From positions 1 to 42,400 of the forward strand of contig JAVEEG010000185.1 of the NCBI GenBank assembly GCA_030840585.1: a stretch of DNA of 42,400 nucleotides, read 5' to 3'. A program made the position numbers and the translations under genes. The first letter of the stretch is position 1; every line of letters begins with the position of its first letter. The notes under the pieces are model-generated. The model did not search any database and was not told where the DNA came from. It saw only the letters and a list, made by a program, of their open reading frames with translations. The stretch is from Frankiaceae bacterium. Lineage in GTDB: Bacteria; Actinomycetota; Actinomycetes; JAFAQI01. Below, in pieces: positions 7,295 to 16,494 of this stretch.

Positions 7295-8317
7295 TTAGTC
7301 ACCGCGGCGCCGCCACGCGTCGATGTCGGCCAGCATCTGTGTCGCCAACTCGGTTGGCATGACGGCGTGCCGGACGCTTGCGGCGGCCAGCCCGGCCAGG
7401 TCGTCGCGGTCGTAGCCGTGCACGTCGCGGGCGGCGGCGTACTGCTCGACCAACTCGGCGCCGAACAGCAGTGGGTCGTCGGCGCCGAGTACGACGGGAA
7501 CACCCGCGGACTCCAAAGCGCGAAGCGGTACCGCCGCGTGGTCTGAGAAGACACCCAAGGCGACGTTCGACGCCGGGCACACCTCGCACGCGATGCCGCG
7601 AGACGCGAGCAACGCCAGCACCGCCGGGTCCTCCGACGCCCGTACGCCATGACCGAGCCTTCGCGGCGCGAGTTCGCGGACCGTGTCGGCGACCGACGCG
7701 GGCCCGAGCAGTTCACCGGCATGCGGCACCGCGACCAAGCCGCCGTCGCGGGCCAGCCGGAAGGCCTTCGCAAACTCGGCCGCCCGCCCTTGCCGTTCGT
7801 CGTTCGACAACCCGAAGCCGACGATCGGCGCGCCCGCCGCCGCAAGCCGGACGGCGAGCCGAGCGAGCGTCTCCGCTTCCCACGGCGGCCGGGTCCGATT
7901 GGCGGCGATCACCAACCGGATGCCGACACCCGTCGCATCCGAGGCCGCGATCGCCGCCGTACAGAAGACCTCGGTCGCGGTCACGAGATCGCCGAGCCGG
8001 GGCACGTATCCCGACGGCGTCACCTGGATCTCCAGCCATCGGGAGCCGGCCGCCCGCTCGTCCCACGCCCGTTCGAGCAACAGCCGCGAGATGTCCTCCG
8101 CCGACCGCAGCACACCTCGCGCGACGTCGTACAACCGCTGGAACCGGGCCCATCCGATGACGTGCCAGTCGTCCGGTGTCTCGTCGACGAGGCGCTCGGG
8201 CAGGTGCACGCCGGCGCGCAGCGCGAGCTCGCGCAACGTCTCCCGGCGCATGCCCCCGGTCAAGTGCAGGTGCAGATGCGCCTTGGGCAGCGCGCGCAGG
8301 TCCTCGTCGGACACCAT
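7295..8317 (-). CDS. Adenosine/adenine deaminase family protein
   Basis: 340 residues from the ATG at 8317. Deaminase-fold metal-binding motifs are present: PKAHLHLHL (HxH, normally PKxELHxHLDG), VPHAGEL (His and Glu), LGHGVRA, CPASNV and LGADDPLLFG, in which the paired Asp is the usual catalytic and zinc ligand. Members hydrolyse adenosine or adenine to inosine or hypoxanthine plus ammonia; some relatives act on other aminopurines. The THR-GLY-GLY after HLHL replaces the common Asp-Gly, so the substrate may differ from adenosine. It is transcribed divergently from exonuclease III with only 25 bp between the start codons, so their promoters overlap the neighbouring coding starts. Confidence 0.88.
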   Translation of the reverse strand: MVSDEDLRALPKAHLHLHLTGGMRRETLRELALRAGVHLPERLVDETPDDWHVIGWARFQRLYDVARGVLRSAEDISRLLLERAWDERAAGSRWLEIQVTPSGYVPRLGDLVTATEVFCTAAIAASDATGVGIRLVIAANRTRPPWEAETLARLAVRLAAAGAPIVGFGLSNDERQGRAAEFAKAFRLARDGGLVAVPHAGELLGPASVADTVRELAPRRLGHGVRASEDPAVLALLASRGIACEVCPASNVALGVFSDHAAVPLRALESAGVPVVLGADDPLLFGAELVEQYAAARDVHGYDRDDLAGLAAASVRHAVMPTELATQMLADIDAWRRRGD

Positions 8318-8342
8318 CGACCCGAACCATAGGGTTGTCCGC

Positions 8343-9164
8343 GTGCGGATCGCGACCTGGAACGTCAACTCGGTCGGCGCCCGGCTGCCCCGGCTGAACG
8401 AATGGCTCGAACTTGCCAGCCCTGACGTGCTCTGCCTGCAGGAGACGAAGTGCGCCGGCGACGCGTTTCCGGGCGAGGGTGCGGAGGCGTTGGGGTACGA
8501 GATCGCGACGAACGGCGACGGTCGCTGGAACGGCGTCGCGATCCTCTCCCGGGTCGGCCTCGACGACGTGAGCCTCGGCTTCCCCGGGCAGCCGCCGTAC
8601 GCACCGCCGCCGGACGAAGACGACCCGGCGTTGATCGGCGCACCGCCGATGGTCGAGGCGCGCGCGGTCGGTGCGTCCTGCGGCGGCGTGCGGGTCTGGT
8701 CGGTGTACGTGCCGAACGGGCGGTCGCTCGACAGCCCGCACTACCCGTACAAACTCGAATGGCTGGCGGCGCTGAGGACCGCGCTCGCCGACGAGGTGAA
8801 GGCGCACGACGCGTTCGTCGTGACCGGCGACTTCAACATCGCGCCGACCGACGACGACGTGTGGGACCCGGGCGCGTTCGTCGGCTCGACGCACGTCACC
8901 GACGCCGAGCGGAACGCGCTCGCCGAGCTACGCGGCCTCGGCCTGCATGACGTCATCCCGCGGGCGATGAAGCACGACACGCCGTACACGTACTGGGACT
9001 ACCGGGCCGGCATGTTCCACAAGAACATGGGCATGCGGATCGACCTGTTCTACGCGACGCAGAAGCTCGCCGGCGCGGTCAAGGACGCGTACGTCGACCG
9101 GGACGCGCGTAAAGGAAAAGGCCCGAGCGACCACGCACCGGTGGTCGTCGACGTCGATCTTTAG
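8343..9164 (+). CDS. xth: Exodeoxyribonuclease III (AP endonuclease)
   Basis: 273 residues from the GTG at 8343. The endonuclease/exonuclease/phosphatase fold is clear: RIATWNVNS at the N-terminus, CLQETKC (metal-binding Glu), YVPNGRS, VTGDFNIAP (Asp and Asn), MRIDLFYAT and a closing GPSDHAPVVVDV (catalytic Asp-His). The enzyme cuts DNA at abasic sites and removes 3' blocking groups during base excision repair. Length and motif order fit the family. It ends convergently with the DinB-like gene, sharing 4 bp. Confidence 0.95.
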   Translation: MRIATWNVNSVGARLPRLNEWLELASPDVLCLQETKCAGDAFPGEGAEALGYEIATNGDGRWNGVAILSRVGLDDVSLGFPGQPPYAPPPDEDDPALIGAPPMVEARAVGASCGGVRVWSVYVPNGRSLDSPHYPYKLEWLAALRTALADEVKAHDAFVVTGDFNIAPTDDDVWDPGAFVGSTHVTDAERNALAELRGLGLHDVIPRAMKHDTPYTYWDYRAGMFHKNMGMRIDLFYATQKLAGAVKDAYVDRDARKGKGPSDHAPVVVDVDL

Positions 9165-9724
9165 GCGAGTTGCTTCAGCAGGTCGAGTTCACCGACGTGC
9201 ATCATCTGGTGCGACAACCCGGGCCGCGCGAACAGCACGCCGAGCGGCAGCGCGTGTAGATGCGCGACGGCGTCTAGCGCGCCAGGCGTCGCGTACGCCG
9301 GCCGCCGCTGCTGTCGCTCGGCGAACTCACCCACGACCGCATCGAGGTCGTCGTCCGACAACGACGCGAGGAACTCGTCGACCTGCGCATGTACGGCGGC
9401 GGCGTAGGTCTCCAGCTGCGCGCGGTCGACCGCGGCGGAGGCGGTCGCGACGTCGTCCGGCGACAGCGCCGTACCGAATCCGTAGCGGTCCGCGTCGGGC
9501 AGGTCGCCGTACGCCGGACCGTCGGCCACTTCGGCCGTGTCCCGGATACAGGTGTTGACCAGCCAGTCGTAGGTCCGCGGCAGGTGCCAGAACGTGAGGC
9601 CCAACGGCGACGTGCCCGGCAACAATGGCTTGGTCCAGTCGAGCGACGCGGTCTCCGCGCGCAGTTCCGCGGTCACGCCGGCGATCGCGGCGACCCGGTT
9701 GCGCAGCAGGTCGGCGGCTCTCAT
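9161..9724 (-). CDS. DinB-like metal-dependent four-helix protein
   Basis: 187 residues. The sequence is mostly helical, with histidines placed as in DinB/mycothiol-dependent enzymes: LTFWHLPRTYDWLV near residue 46 and LSHQMMHVGELDLL at the C-terminus (second and third His of the usual metal triad). Such proteins bind zinc or nickel and many act as thiol (mycothiol or bacillithiol) transferases. The particular substrate is not evident. The ATG at 9724 overlaps the stop of the upstream SRPBCC gene by 4 bp, so the two are translationally coupled. Confidence 0.75.
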   Translation of the reverse strand: MRAADLLRNRVAAIAGVTAELRAETASLDWTKPLLPGTSPLGLTFWHLPRTYDWLVNTCIRDTAEVADGPAYGDLPDADRYGFGTALSPDDVATASAAVDRAQLETYAAAVHAQVDEFLASLSDDDLDAVVGEFAERQQRRPAYATPGALDAVAHLHALPLGVLFARPGLSHQMMHVGELDLLKQLA

Positions 9725-10182
9725 GCCAACTCACCCTCGGCCGCTTTTTTCAACTCCTGCAACGTTTTTTCCATGTTCGCGCGGTTGTGGGCGGCCCGAT
9801 CCGGAACGGCCATCAGCGGCGCCGACACGGCACGCATCCAGCCCGGCCGCCGCTCCGTCCACGACTCGGTGACGAGACAGCCGCCGTCGGCCTCGGCGAA
9901 CGTGTATTCCCACGTGCTGATCGGCACCGCGGCGAAATGCACGTCGAACGCGAACCGGCGACCCGGGTCGGCGGCGGTGACCGTCACTACTGTGCGCCAC
10001 CACCGCCACCCGGCCCGGTTCGTGCCCCGGAACGTCGCACCGACCATCGGGCCGGCACCGCGTGCCCACTTGCCGCCGGTGTTCTCCGGGCTCCACTCAC
10101 CCATCCGCGGCAGGTCGCTGACCATCCCGTACAAGACAGCCGGCGGCGCCGCGATGTGTTCACTGACCTCTACGTCGCTCAC
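9721..10182 (-). CDS. SRPBCC (START-like) ligand-binding family protein
   Basis: 153 residues from a GTG at 10182. It opens VSDVEVSEHIAAPPAVLYGMVSDLPRMGEWSPE, the typical polyketide-cyclase/dehydrase type start (beta strand, 'I.AP...V...v.D..r..eWsP'). GATFRGTNR, W-RTVVTVTAADPGRRFAF, STWEYTFAE and a long C-terminal helix (NRANMEKTLQELKKAAEG) follow. The family binds a hydrophobic ligand in a deep cavity; none can be predicted here. It sits 17 bp downstream of the cupin-SnoaL gene and overlaps the DinB-like gene by 4 bp, so the three probably form one transcript. Confidence 0.85.
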   Translation of the reverse strand: MSDVEVSEHIAAPPAVLYGMVSDLPRMGEWSPENTGGKWARGAGPMVGATFRGTNRAGWRWWRTVVTVTAADPGRRFAFDVHFAAVPISTWEYTFAEADGGCLVTESWTERRPGWMRAVSAPLMAVPDRAAHNRANMEKTLQELKKAAEGELA

Positions 10183-10199
10183 GTGGCGACGTTAGCGGG

Positions 10200-10970
10200 T
10201 CAGGCCATGAAGGCGTCGTCCCCGGGGATGTCGGCCCGCAGCTCGTGCATCTCGCTCACCTTGTCACCGAGGAAGGTGAACAGGATCGACGCCCGGCTGG
10301 CCCGAGTCACCCCGTTGCGGGTCGCCGTGATTACGTGCCCGGCGACGACGTGGCCGTGACCGTCGCTGTGTACGTCGACGAGATGCGCCTGCACCGTGCC
10401 GTCGGTCAGCTCGGCGAGCTGGCCGTACATCGACAGCACCGCGTCGATTCCCTTATGGTCACCGGCAAGCGCGCTAGCTCCCGGTACGCGGTGCACGACG
10501 TCCTTGGCCAGCAGTGATGACAGCGTCGCCACGTCGCCGCTGTTGAAGGCCGCGTACCCGCGCCGCACCGTCGCCTGGTACTTGTCCTCCTGCGCCTTCG
10601 TCGCCGTACCGCCCGTTGCGTACGTCGTCACGTCCGGCGACACGTCGATCATGACGCACGGCTCATCGCCGAGGACCCATGCGTCGTGCCCCGGTGCCAG
10701 GTCGAAGATGTCGCCCGGCTTCAGCGATACCTCGATGCCATCGTCCGTACGTACGGCCATCTGGCCCGAGATGAGGTAGGCGAGGTGGCGGGTCTGGCAC
10801 GTCGGCGTCCCGGCGATCGGCGCGATGTCGTTCGACCAGCGCCAGCCGGGCTCGAACGTGCCACGCAAGATCGTCGCGCCGCCGGCGTTACCGATGCATG
10901 CGGATCCGTGCGCTTGGAAGTTACGGGTTTCGCCGTCGCGTTCGATGTTGCTCACGAGCACTTGCGCCAT
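10200..10970 (-). CDS. Cupin plus SnoaL-like two-domain protein
   Basis: 256 residues from the ATG at 10970. Residues about 10-120 form a cupin barrel: WRWSNDIAPIAGT, TRHLAYLISGQMAVRTDDG, VSLKPGDIFDLAPGHDAWVLGDE. Residues about 125-255 form a nuclear-transport-factor-2/SnoaL-like domain: RRGYAAFNSGDVATLSSLLAKDVVHRVPG, GIDAVLSMYGQL and HVITATRNG. Both domains often bind small molecules or act as isomerases or cyclases. The fusion is uncommon but known in actinobacteria; no substrate is apparent. It leads the SRPBCC/DinB-like set. The 109 bp upstream hold no further gene and should contain the promoter. Confidence 0.8.
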   Translation of the reverse strand: MAQVLVSNIERDGETRNFQAHGSACIGNAGGATILRGTFEPGWRWSNDIAPIAGTPTCQTRHLAYLISGQMAVRTDDGIEVSLKPGDIFDLAPGHDAWVLGDEPCVMIDVSPDVTTYATGGTATKAQEDKYQATVRRGYAAFNSGDVATLSSLLAKDVVHRVPGASALAGDHKGIDAVLSMYGQLAELTDGTVQAHLVDVHSDGHGHVVAGHVITATRNGVTRASRASILFTFLGDKVSEMHELRADIPGDDAFMA

Positions 10971-11079
10971 GTGACCACCCCACCCCGGACAGAGGCCGGG
11001 CACCGGACGTGTCCGGCTTACAAGGGCGATCGTGGCACCGCAGGAGGGCGGCGACCATAGCCAAAGGTGAGGGGTCAGG

Positions 11080-11295
11080 TCACCGGCCGCGTCCCGCAGT
11101 GATGCTGTCGAGGAGATAGCCGGCGACGAAGAGTAAGCCGAGCCAGAACGCGCTCCGCTCTACCCAACTCTCGATCACCAGCGAGTCCCTGCTGCCCTCG
11201 TTGTTCAACCCCGATGTCGTCATGAATGCGGCAAAAAGGCTGACGAGAAGCAGGCCGACGCCGATCCACAACCAGTTGGTACGTGTGTCGCGCAT
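11080..11295 (-). CDS. Small two-span membrane protein, unknown function
   Basis: 71 residues from the ATG at 11295. Two hydrophobic segments are visible, WLWIGVGLLLVSLFAAFM (about 8-25) and FWLGLLFVAGYLLDSI (about 50-65), joined by a polar loop (TTSGLNNEGSRDS). It starts 6 bp after the stop of the histidine phosphatase gene and has no own Shine-Dalgarno, suggesting translation by coupling. I do not recognise the family. Confidence 0.6.
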   Translation of the reverse strand: MRDTRTNWLWIGVGLLLVSLFAAFMTTSGLNNEGSRDSLVIESWVERSAFWLGLLFVAGYLLDSITAGRGR

Positions 11296-11301
11296 GGCTG
11301 G

Positions 11302-12000
11302 TTACGTTAGCGGTTCGGGCGCGATCGAGAAGATCGGGTCGAGATGGGCGGTGTCGTTGAAACGCCGCATTACCAATGGTTTCGGCATCGCGACGACTTG
11401 CGAGATCGAGGCGTTGTCGGCGCCGACGAACCCGAATGTCGCGGCGGCGGTGGCGAGGCTCAAGATCTGGCCGATCACCCCGCCGTGTACGACGACGACC
11501 ACGCGCTGACCGGGGTGCGCGGCGATGATGCGTTCCAGCCCGGCCTGCACGCGACCGGCGAACGACTCGTTGCTCTCCGCACCGGGGATGACGTCCCACC
11601 GCTGCTCGACGAACATCCGGATCGCGAGCGGATGCTTCTCGTTGACGTACTTGCGGAACGCCAAACCTTCCCATTCGCCGAGGTAGATCTCGCGCAAATC
11701 TGGTTCGACGATCGGGGTCAGGCCGAGGCGGGTCGCGAGTGGCGCGGCGGTTTCCGCCGTACGGCGCAGAGTGGTGATGTAGATGGCGTCGATGTGTTCG
11801 TGGGAGAGTCGCTCCGCCAATCGCTCGGCCTGTTCACGGCCCTCCGGCGCGAGCTCCGGATCGCTGTGCCCGTCGACCAATGGCGCCGGCTCGTCGGGGC
11901 GGGCCGGGGCGGACTCGCCGTGCCGGACGACCAGCAGATCGGTCGCGCCGGCCGGCAGCCGGAACCGGAATTGCCGGTAGACCTCTTCGTCCTCGCTCAC
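11302..12000 (-). CDS. Histidine phosphatase (phosphoglycerate-mutase superfamily)
   Basis: 232 residues from a GTG at 12000. The catalytic signature LLVVRHGES (about residues 20-28) is followed by LTPEG-like LAPEGREQAERLAERL, the second-arginine motif TTLRRTAETA, the acid in LREIYLGEWEG and the second catalytic histidine in VVVVVHGGVIGQIL. Members transfer a phosphoryl group via a phosphohistidine; many act on sugar phosphates or nucleotides. The insert LAIRMFVEQRWDVIPGAES is typical of actinobacterial members. Substrate is unknown. It is divergent from the gene at 12067. Confidence 0.9.
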   Translation of the reverse strand: MSEDEEVYRQFRFRLPAGATDLLVVRHGESAPARPDEPAPLVDGHSDPELAPEGREQAERLAERLSHEHIDAIYITTLRRTAETAAPLATRLGLTPIVEPDLREIYLGEWEGLAFRKYVNEKHPLAIRMFVEQRWDVIPGAESNESFAGRVQAGLERIIAAHPGQRVVVVVHGGVIGQILSLATAAATFGFVGADNASISQVVAMPKPLVMRRFNDTAHLDPIFSIAPEPLT

Positions 12001-12066
12001 GCACGGCAGGCTATAGATCCGCGCCCGGGTCTTGTCGCCGGCCGCCCACAGGAGTAGGCAGGCACC

Positions 12067-12489
12067 ATGACCCAGGACACACACGTAGTACGGCCCACCG
12101 ACGACCTACGAGTCGTGACGACGCCGCCCTCGACCGCCGACGCGCAGCTGATCCTTCAGCTCGCGCAGGTCAACGCGGTCACCGGCGCGGACGACGGCTG
12201 GCACCTGCTGCATGACGGCTTCGAGACGCCGCCGACGCGTAGCCAGCTGGTCCGCAAGCACCCCGTCGAATCGGCGGAGTACCGCCAGATCCAGGCGTTC
12301 CTTCGGTCCTGCGAGACGCTCGGGACGTTCGTCCGCCAGGGCATCCTCAACGAGGCGCTCGTGCACGACCTGTTCTGGGTCGCCGGCGCGTGGCGGATGT
12401 CGGAGAAGCTCTGCAAGGCGATGCGCAAAGAGACCGGCGAGCCACGGCTGATGGAGAACTTCGAATGGCTGGCCAGCCGCGCTAGCTGA
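12067..12489 (+). CDS. Hypothetical helical protein (possibly DUF4760-like)
   Basis: 140 residues from the ATG at 12067, with a GGAG about 14 bp upstream. After a disordered N-terminus of about 20 residues the protein is largely helical: SAEYRQIQAFLRSCETLGTF, ILNEALVHDLFWVAGAWRMSEKL and a C-terminal ENFEWLASRAS. The 'fe..g.lv..g.l...lv.dlf....r.we' pattern and the 'enFeWLa' ending resemble DUF4760 proteins, an assignment from memory of the pattern only. No signal, membrane span or catalytic motif is seen. It is divergent from the phosphatase gene (66 bp apart). Confidence 0.7.
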   Translation: MTQDTHVVRPTDDLRVVTTPPSTADAQLILQLAQVNAVTGADDGWHLLHDGFETPPTRSQLVRKHPVESAEYRQIQAFLRSCETLGTFVRQGILNEALVHDLFWVAGAWRMSEKLCKAMRKETGEPRLMENFEWLASRAS

Positions 12490-12511
12490 CGCGGCCTGAC
12501 CCGCTGACGAT

Positions 12512-12545
12512 GCGGATTGACCGCGTTCTATGCCGGTCAATCCGC
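12512..12545. terminator. Bidirectional hairpin between convergent genes
   Basis: A perfect 12-bp stem, GCGGATTGACCG (12512-12523) with CGGTCAATCCGC (12534-12545) and a 10-base loop, lies in the 61-bp gap between the gene ending at 12489 (+) and alkB ending at 12551 (-). The position fits a terminator serving both. There is no marked T-run on either side. Confidence 0.7.
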
Positions 12546-12550
12546 GCTGA

Positions 12551-13216
12551 TCATGAGGCGGCCGGCTGCTCGCGCAACCACTGCTCGCCCGGCGCGGGTT
12601 GCGAGTGGCGGATGGTCACCGACATCCGCGCGCCCACTCGCTTTGCGGTCTTCGGCACCGTGTGTTCCCACTCCGCCTGGCAGTGCCCGCCCATCACGAC
12701 CAAGTCGCCGTGCCCCGGCTCCAGCCGGTAGACCGCGCGGGATGTCCCCCGCGGTCGGAGCAGGAACTTGCGCCGCGCGCCCAATGACACTGTCGCGACC
12801 ATCGGCCGGGTCATGACCAACCGGTTGCGGTCACCGTGCCAGGCCACGCTGTCCGCGCCGCCGCGATAGAGGTTCACCCAGATCCGGTCGAAGCCCACGC
12901 CGTACCGCGTACTCAGCTCGCGCGCCATATCGGACAGGATCGGCGGCGCGTCGGTCGACTCGGCGTCCGCGGACCAGCCGGCGGTCAGCCGGGGTTCAAG
13001 CACCGCGTGGTCATACATCCGAACCGTCCGCTGCTGCCACCGCGCCTCGCCGGCCAGCAGGTCGAACACCTCGTCCGACCCGGCCAGCCAGCTCGGGCAG
13101 TAGTCCACCCAGGACCGCTCGTCCAGCACGATCCGCCGGATGCCGGTGTACGACGGATCGAGCATCGGCGGGCCGCCGTCGAACAACGACGGCTGCCAGT
13201 CGATCTCGGCCCGCAC
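12551..13216 (-). CDS. alkB: AlkB-family alpha-ketoglutarate-dependent dioxygenase
   Basis: 221 residues from a GTG at 13216. The family core is clear: VNLYRGGADSVAWHGDR, with the iron ligands of the HxD motif in WHGD, then SLGARRKFLLRPRG, LEPGHGDLVVMGGHCQAEWEHTVPK (third iron ligand His) and RMSVTIRHS (2-oxoglutarate-binding Arg). AlkB enzymes remove alkyl lesions such as 1-methyladenine and 3-methylcytosine from DNA using Fe(II), oxygen and 2-oxoglutarate. It is the last gene of a three-gene minus-strand set (21 bp after the aldo/keto reductase). Confidence 0.93.
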   Translation of the reverse strand: MRAEIDWQPSLFDGGPPMLDPSYTGIRRIVLDERSWVDYCPSWLAGSDEVFDLLAGEARWQQRTVRMYDHAVLEPRLTAGWSADAESTDAPPILSDMARELSTRYGVGFDRIWVNLYRGGADSVAWHGDRNRLVMTRPMVATVSLGARRKFLLRPRGTSRAVYRLEPGHGDLVVMGGHCQAEWEHTVPKTAKRVGARMSVTIRHSQPAPGEQWLREQPAAS

Positions 13217-13237
13217 GCCGTTCAGGCTACGACGCGC

Positions 13238-14251
13238 CTAGGACACTGCCGGGCTGTCGCCGTACGTGTGCGCGAACGGGTAGCGCTCGCCCGCCGCCAC
13301 CCCCGGCGGGGCGACCGCGTCGAGCCGGGCCAGGTCGTCGGCCGACAACGTCACCCAGCAGGCGGCGGCGTTCTCCTCCAGGTACGCCGGCCGCTTCGTG
13401 CCCGGGATCGGTACGACGTCCGGCCCCTGCGCCATCACCCACGCCAACGCGAGTTGCCCCGCCGTACACCCCTTCTCCGCGGCCATCTCCTTGACCGCGC
13501 CGACGAGCCGGAGGTTGCGGTCGAAGTTCTCGCCCTGGAAGCGCGGGTTGTTGCGGCGGAAGTCGTCCGGACCGAAGTCCTCGGGCGAGGTGATCGCACC
13601 GGTGAGGAAGCCGCGACCGAGCGGGCTGAACGGCACGATGCCGATGCCATGCGCGCGCGCCGTCGCGAGCACCTCGGTCTCGATGTCGCGGGTCCACAGC
13701 GACCACTCGCTCTGCAACGCGGCGATCGGATGTACGGCGACCGCGCGCTCGATGCTCGACGTGCTCGCTTCGGACAGACCGAGGTGACGCACCTTTCCGG
13801 CCGCGACCAGCTCGGCCATCGCGCCGACCGTCTCCTCGATCGGCACGGTCCGGTCAACCCGGTGCTGGTAGTAGAGATCGATGTAGTCGACGCCGAGCCG
13901 CCGCAACGACGCGTCACACGCCGAGTGCACGTACTCCGGCCGGCCGTCGATCCTCGTCTGGTCACCCTCGCGGACGATCGAGAACTTCGTCGCGAGAACG
14001 ACCCGATCGCGACGTCCGCGCAGGGCCCGGCCGACCAACTCCTCGTTGTGCCCGAGCCCGTAGGTGTCGGCGGTGTCGAGGAAGAACACGCCGAGCTCCA
14101 GCGCCCGGTCGATCGTCGCGAGCGATGTCGCCTCGTCGGCCTCGCCGTACGACTGCGACATGCCCATGCAGCCGAGGCCCTGCATCGAGACCACTAGTCC
14201 GGATCGGCCGAGCTCGCGGGTGGGCACCTGGTGGTCGGTCATGCGGCTCAT
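13238..14251 (-). CDS. Aldo/keto reductase
   Basis: 337 residues from the ATG at 14251, which overlaps the stop of the upstream ketopantoate-reductase-like gene by 4 bp (ATGA); an ATG at 14242 is also possible. The TIM-barrel family motifs are present: [31 protein letters not shown] (catalytic Asp and Tyr), LATKFS (Lys), DLYYQHRVD (His), [11 protein letters not shown] and [15 protein letters not shown] (NADPH binding). The AKR13-type length and motif set fit NADPH-dependent reductases of small aldehydes and ketones; the substrate is unknown. Confidence 0.93.
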   Translation of the reverse strand: MSRMTDHQVPTRELGRSGLVVSMQGLGCMGMSQSYGEADEATSLATIDRALELGVFFLDTADTYGLGHNEELVGRALRGRRDRVVLATKFSIVREGDQTRIDGRPEYVHSACDASLRRLGVDYIDLYYQHRVDRTVPIEETVGAMAELVAAGKVRHLGLSEASTSSIERAVAVHPIAALQSEWSLWTRDIETEVLATARAHGIGIVPFSPLGRGFLTGAITSPEDFGPDDFRRNNPRFQGENFDRNLRLVGAVKEMAAEKGCTAGQLALAWVMAQGPDVVPIPGTKRPAYLEENAAACWVTLSADDLARLDAVAPPGVAAGERYPFAHTYGDSPAVS

Positions 14252-15225
14252 CCTGGCAACAGTGCAAGCAGGTCCGACGGGCGCCTCGATCCGGGCGCGC
14301 CACCTTGGCGCGCGAGATCGATCACTTCCCGTTGCAGCATCCGGTTGACCGGCGTAGCGACGCCGTTTTGCAACCCGAGCAGAACGATCTCGCCGTTGAG
14401 GTAATCGGCCTCCACCGCACGGGTGCCGCGGGCCAGGCTCTGCCAGGTCGAACCACCCATCCGGTCGCGCCCTTCGACCGGCGTCCACTGCACCTGCATG
14501 CCGCGCCGCGCGCTCCATTCGTCGTCGCTCGCCCAGTCGATGCCGGCCGCGCGATAGCACTCCTCAGCCTCCGCGCGGGCCCGCGCGTCGATGTCCCTTA
14601 CGACGTCGAGTTCGGCGTCGTCGATATCGTGACCTGTCAACGCCTCCAGCGAATTTCCCAGATTTCGCAACAGTTTCGCGTACTTCCATGTCATCACCCA
14701 AGGCTCGGGCTCGGACACGAAGCCGCTCGCCGCCAACGCCGCCGCGACGGCAATCGCACGGTCGTCGACGCCGTACGGATAGCGGCCGAGGTCGAGCAGT
14801 CCGGAGTGCGGCGAACCTTGCGCGTCGACGTGACCGGGCTCCAGGAACACCGCCGGCAACATCACCACGACGCCGTACGTGTCGAAGCCACGACGCGCGG
14901 CCAGTCGCTCGTTCGCGACCCCGTTCTGCATGCAGAACACCGCGGCGTCACGACGCGGCAACGCCTCCAACACCGCCGCCGTGTCCTGCGTCTTCGTCGT
15001 GAGCAACAGCGCATCGCCGGCGTCGTAGCGCAACTCCCCCGGATCGGTGACGACCGGCAGCCGCGCGGTGATCACCCGATCGGGCATCGCCAACCGCAAC
15101 CCGTCGCGGGCCATGACCGACGCATGCGCGCCGCGGGCGAGCAGCACGACGTCGTATCCGGCGTCGGCGAGCCGGCCGCCGATCGTCGCGCCGACCGCGC
15201 CCGCACCGAGTACGACGAACCGCAT
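14248..15225 (-). CDS. Ketopantoate reductase family protein (PanE/ApbA-like)
   Basis: 325 residues from the ATG at 15225. An N-terminal Rossmann fold ([23 protein letters not shown]) binds [40 protein letters not shown] (containing the catalytic Lys position of the family) and [19 protein letters not shown] (substrate-domain helix) follow. The family reduces 2-dehydropantoate to pantoate in CoA synthesis, but many actinobacterial paralogues act elsewhere, so no symbol is given. It starts 18 bp from the divergent M20 gene and is coupled to the downstream aldo/keto reductase. Confidence 0.88.
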   Translation of the reverse strand: MRFVVLGAGAVGATIGGRLADAGYDVVLLARGAHASVMARDGLRLAMPDRVITARLPVVTDPGELRYDAGDALLLTTKTQDTAAVLEALPRRDAAVFCMQNGVANERLAARRGFDTYGVVVMLPAVFLEPGHVDAQGSPHSGLLDLGRYPYGVDDRAIAVAAALAASGFVSEPEPWVMTWKYAKLLRNLGNSLEALTGHDIDDAELDVVRDIDARARAEAEECYRAAGIDWASDDEWSARRGMQVQWTPVEGRDRMGGSTWQSLARGTRAVEADYLNGEIVLLGLQNGVATPVNRMLQREVIDLARQGGAPGSRRPSDLLALLPG

Positions 15226-15243
15226 GCGGCATATCGTCTCGCC

Positions 15244-16443
15244 ATGACCGTGATCGACGACGCGCGAGCCCTGCAGGACGACTTGGTACAGCTGCGCCGC
15301 ACGCTGCATCGCCACCCCGAGATCGGCCTTCACATCCCGCTGACGCAGGAGACGGTGCTCGCCGCGATCGACGGGTTACCGCTGGAAGTCAGCACCGGTA
15401 CGACGTCGACGTCGATCACCGGAGTGCTGCGTGGCGGCGGAGCCGGCGGCAGCGGTCGCGCGGTGCTGCTGCGCGGCGACATGGACGCGCTGCCGGTGCA
15501 CGAGAACACCGGTCTCGATTACGCCGCCGGCGGCGAGACGATGCATGCCTGCGGCCACGACCTGCACACCGCGATGCTCGTCGGTGCGGCGCAACTGCTG
15601 TGCGCGCACCGCGACGAACTCAATGGCGACATTGTGTTCATGTTCCAACCGGGCGAAGAGGGTTACGACGGCGCGCGGCACATGGTCGAAGAGGGTGTGC
15701 TCGACGCGAGCGGCACCCGAGTCGAGGCGGCGCTCGCGTTGCACGTGACGTCGGCGTTCCTGCCGGCGGGCGTGTTCGCGACCCGGCGCGGTCCGGTCAT
15801 GAGCGCCGCCGACGTACTGCGGGTGACGGTGCGCGGTGCGGGTGGGCACGGCTCGGCGCCGCACCGGGCGAAGGATCCGATCCCCGCCGCGTGCGAGATG
15901 GTCACCGCGCTGCAGACGTTGGTGACCCGACGGTTTGACGTCTTCGATCCGGTGGTCGTCACGATCGGTGCGTTCCACGCCGGTACCGCGCACAACGTCA
16001 TCCCGGAAGAGGCGACGTTCGAGGCGACCGTGCGCTCGTTCTCGGTCGAGTCGCACGCGCGGGTACTGACCGAGACCGTCCGGGTGTGCGAGGGCATCGC
16101 GGCCGCGCACGGCCTCGAAGTCGACGCGGTCGCGTCCGAGCTGTATCCGGTGACGGTCAACGACCCGACCGAAGTGGGGACGTTCGGCGACACGGTTCGC
16201 GAACTGCACGGCGAGCACCGGTTCGTCGAGATGCCCAACCCACTCACCGGTTCGGAGGACTTCTCCCGGGTGCTGGACGCGGTGCCGGGAACGATGGCGT
16301 TCCTCGGCGCTTGCCTGCCCGACCGAGACCCGGCGACGGCGCCGTACAACCACTCGCCGGAAGCGGCGTTCGACGACCGGCTGCTCGCCGACGGCGCGGC
16401 TGTCTACGCCGAGTGGGCCCGCCAACGCCTCACTCTCAGCTAG
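15244..16443 (+). CDS. M20 family amidohydrolase
   Basis: 399 residues from the ATG at 15244. The metal-binding and catalytic motifs are RRTLHRHPEIG, LRGDMDALPV, MHACGHDLHTAML (His and Asp ligands), MFQPGEEGYDGARHM (Glu pair), HGSAPHRAKDP in the dimerisation lid, and TGSEDFS near the end. The layout is that of aminoacylase/hippurate-hydrolase/IAA-amino-acid hydrolases, which split N-acyl amino acids. The real substrate is not evident. No signal peptide is seen, so it is cytoplasmic. Confidence 0.94.
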   Translation: MTVIDDARALQDDLVQLRRTLHRHPEIGLHIPLTQETVLAAIDGLPLEVSTGTTSTSITGVLRGGGAGGSGRAVLLRGDMDALPVHENTGLDYAAGGETMHACGHDLHTAMLVGAAQLLCAHRDELNGDIVFMFQPGEEGYDGARHMVEEGVLDASGTRVEAALALHVTSAFLPAGVFATRRGPVMSAADVLRVTVRGAGGHGSAPHRAKDPIPAACEMVTALQTLVTRRFDVFDPVVVTIGAFHAGTAHNVIPEEATFEATVRSFSVESHARVLTETVRVCEGIAAAHGLEVDAVASELYPVTVNDPTEVGTFGDTVRELHGEHRFVEMPNPLTGSEDFSRVLDAVPGTMAFLGACLPDRDPATAPYNHSPEAAFDDRLLADGAAVYAEWARQRLTLS

Positions 16444-16494
16444 CTCACAGCAAGACTTCAGCGTCCTCCTACGCCGGACCACCACTGTGCTCCC

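Noticed and set aside
12836-14197. Plus-strand open frame of 453 codons over AlkB and aldo/keto reductase genes
   Set aside because: Antisense to two genes with intact catalytic motifs; composition typical of a shadow frame.
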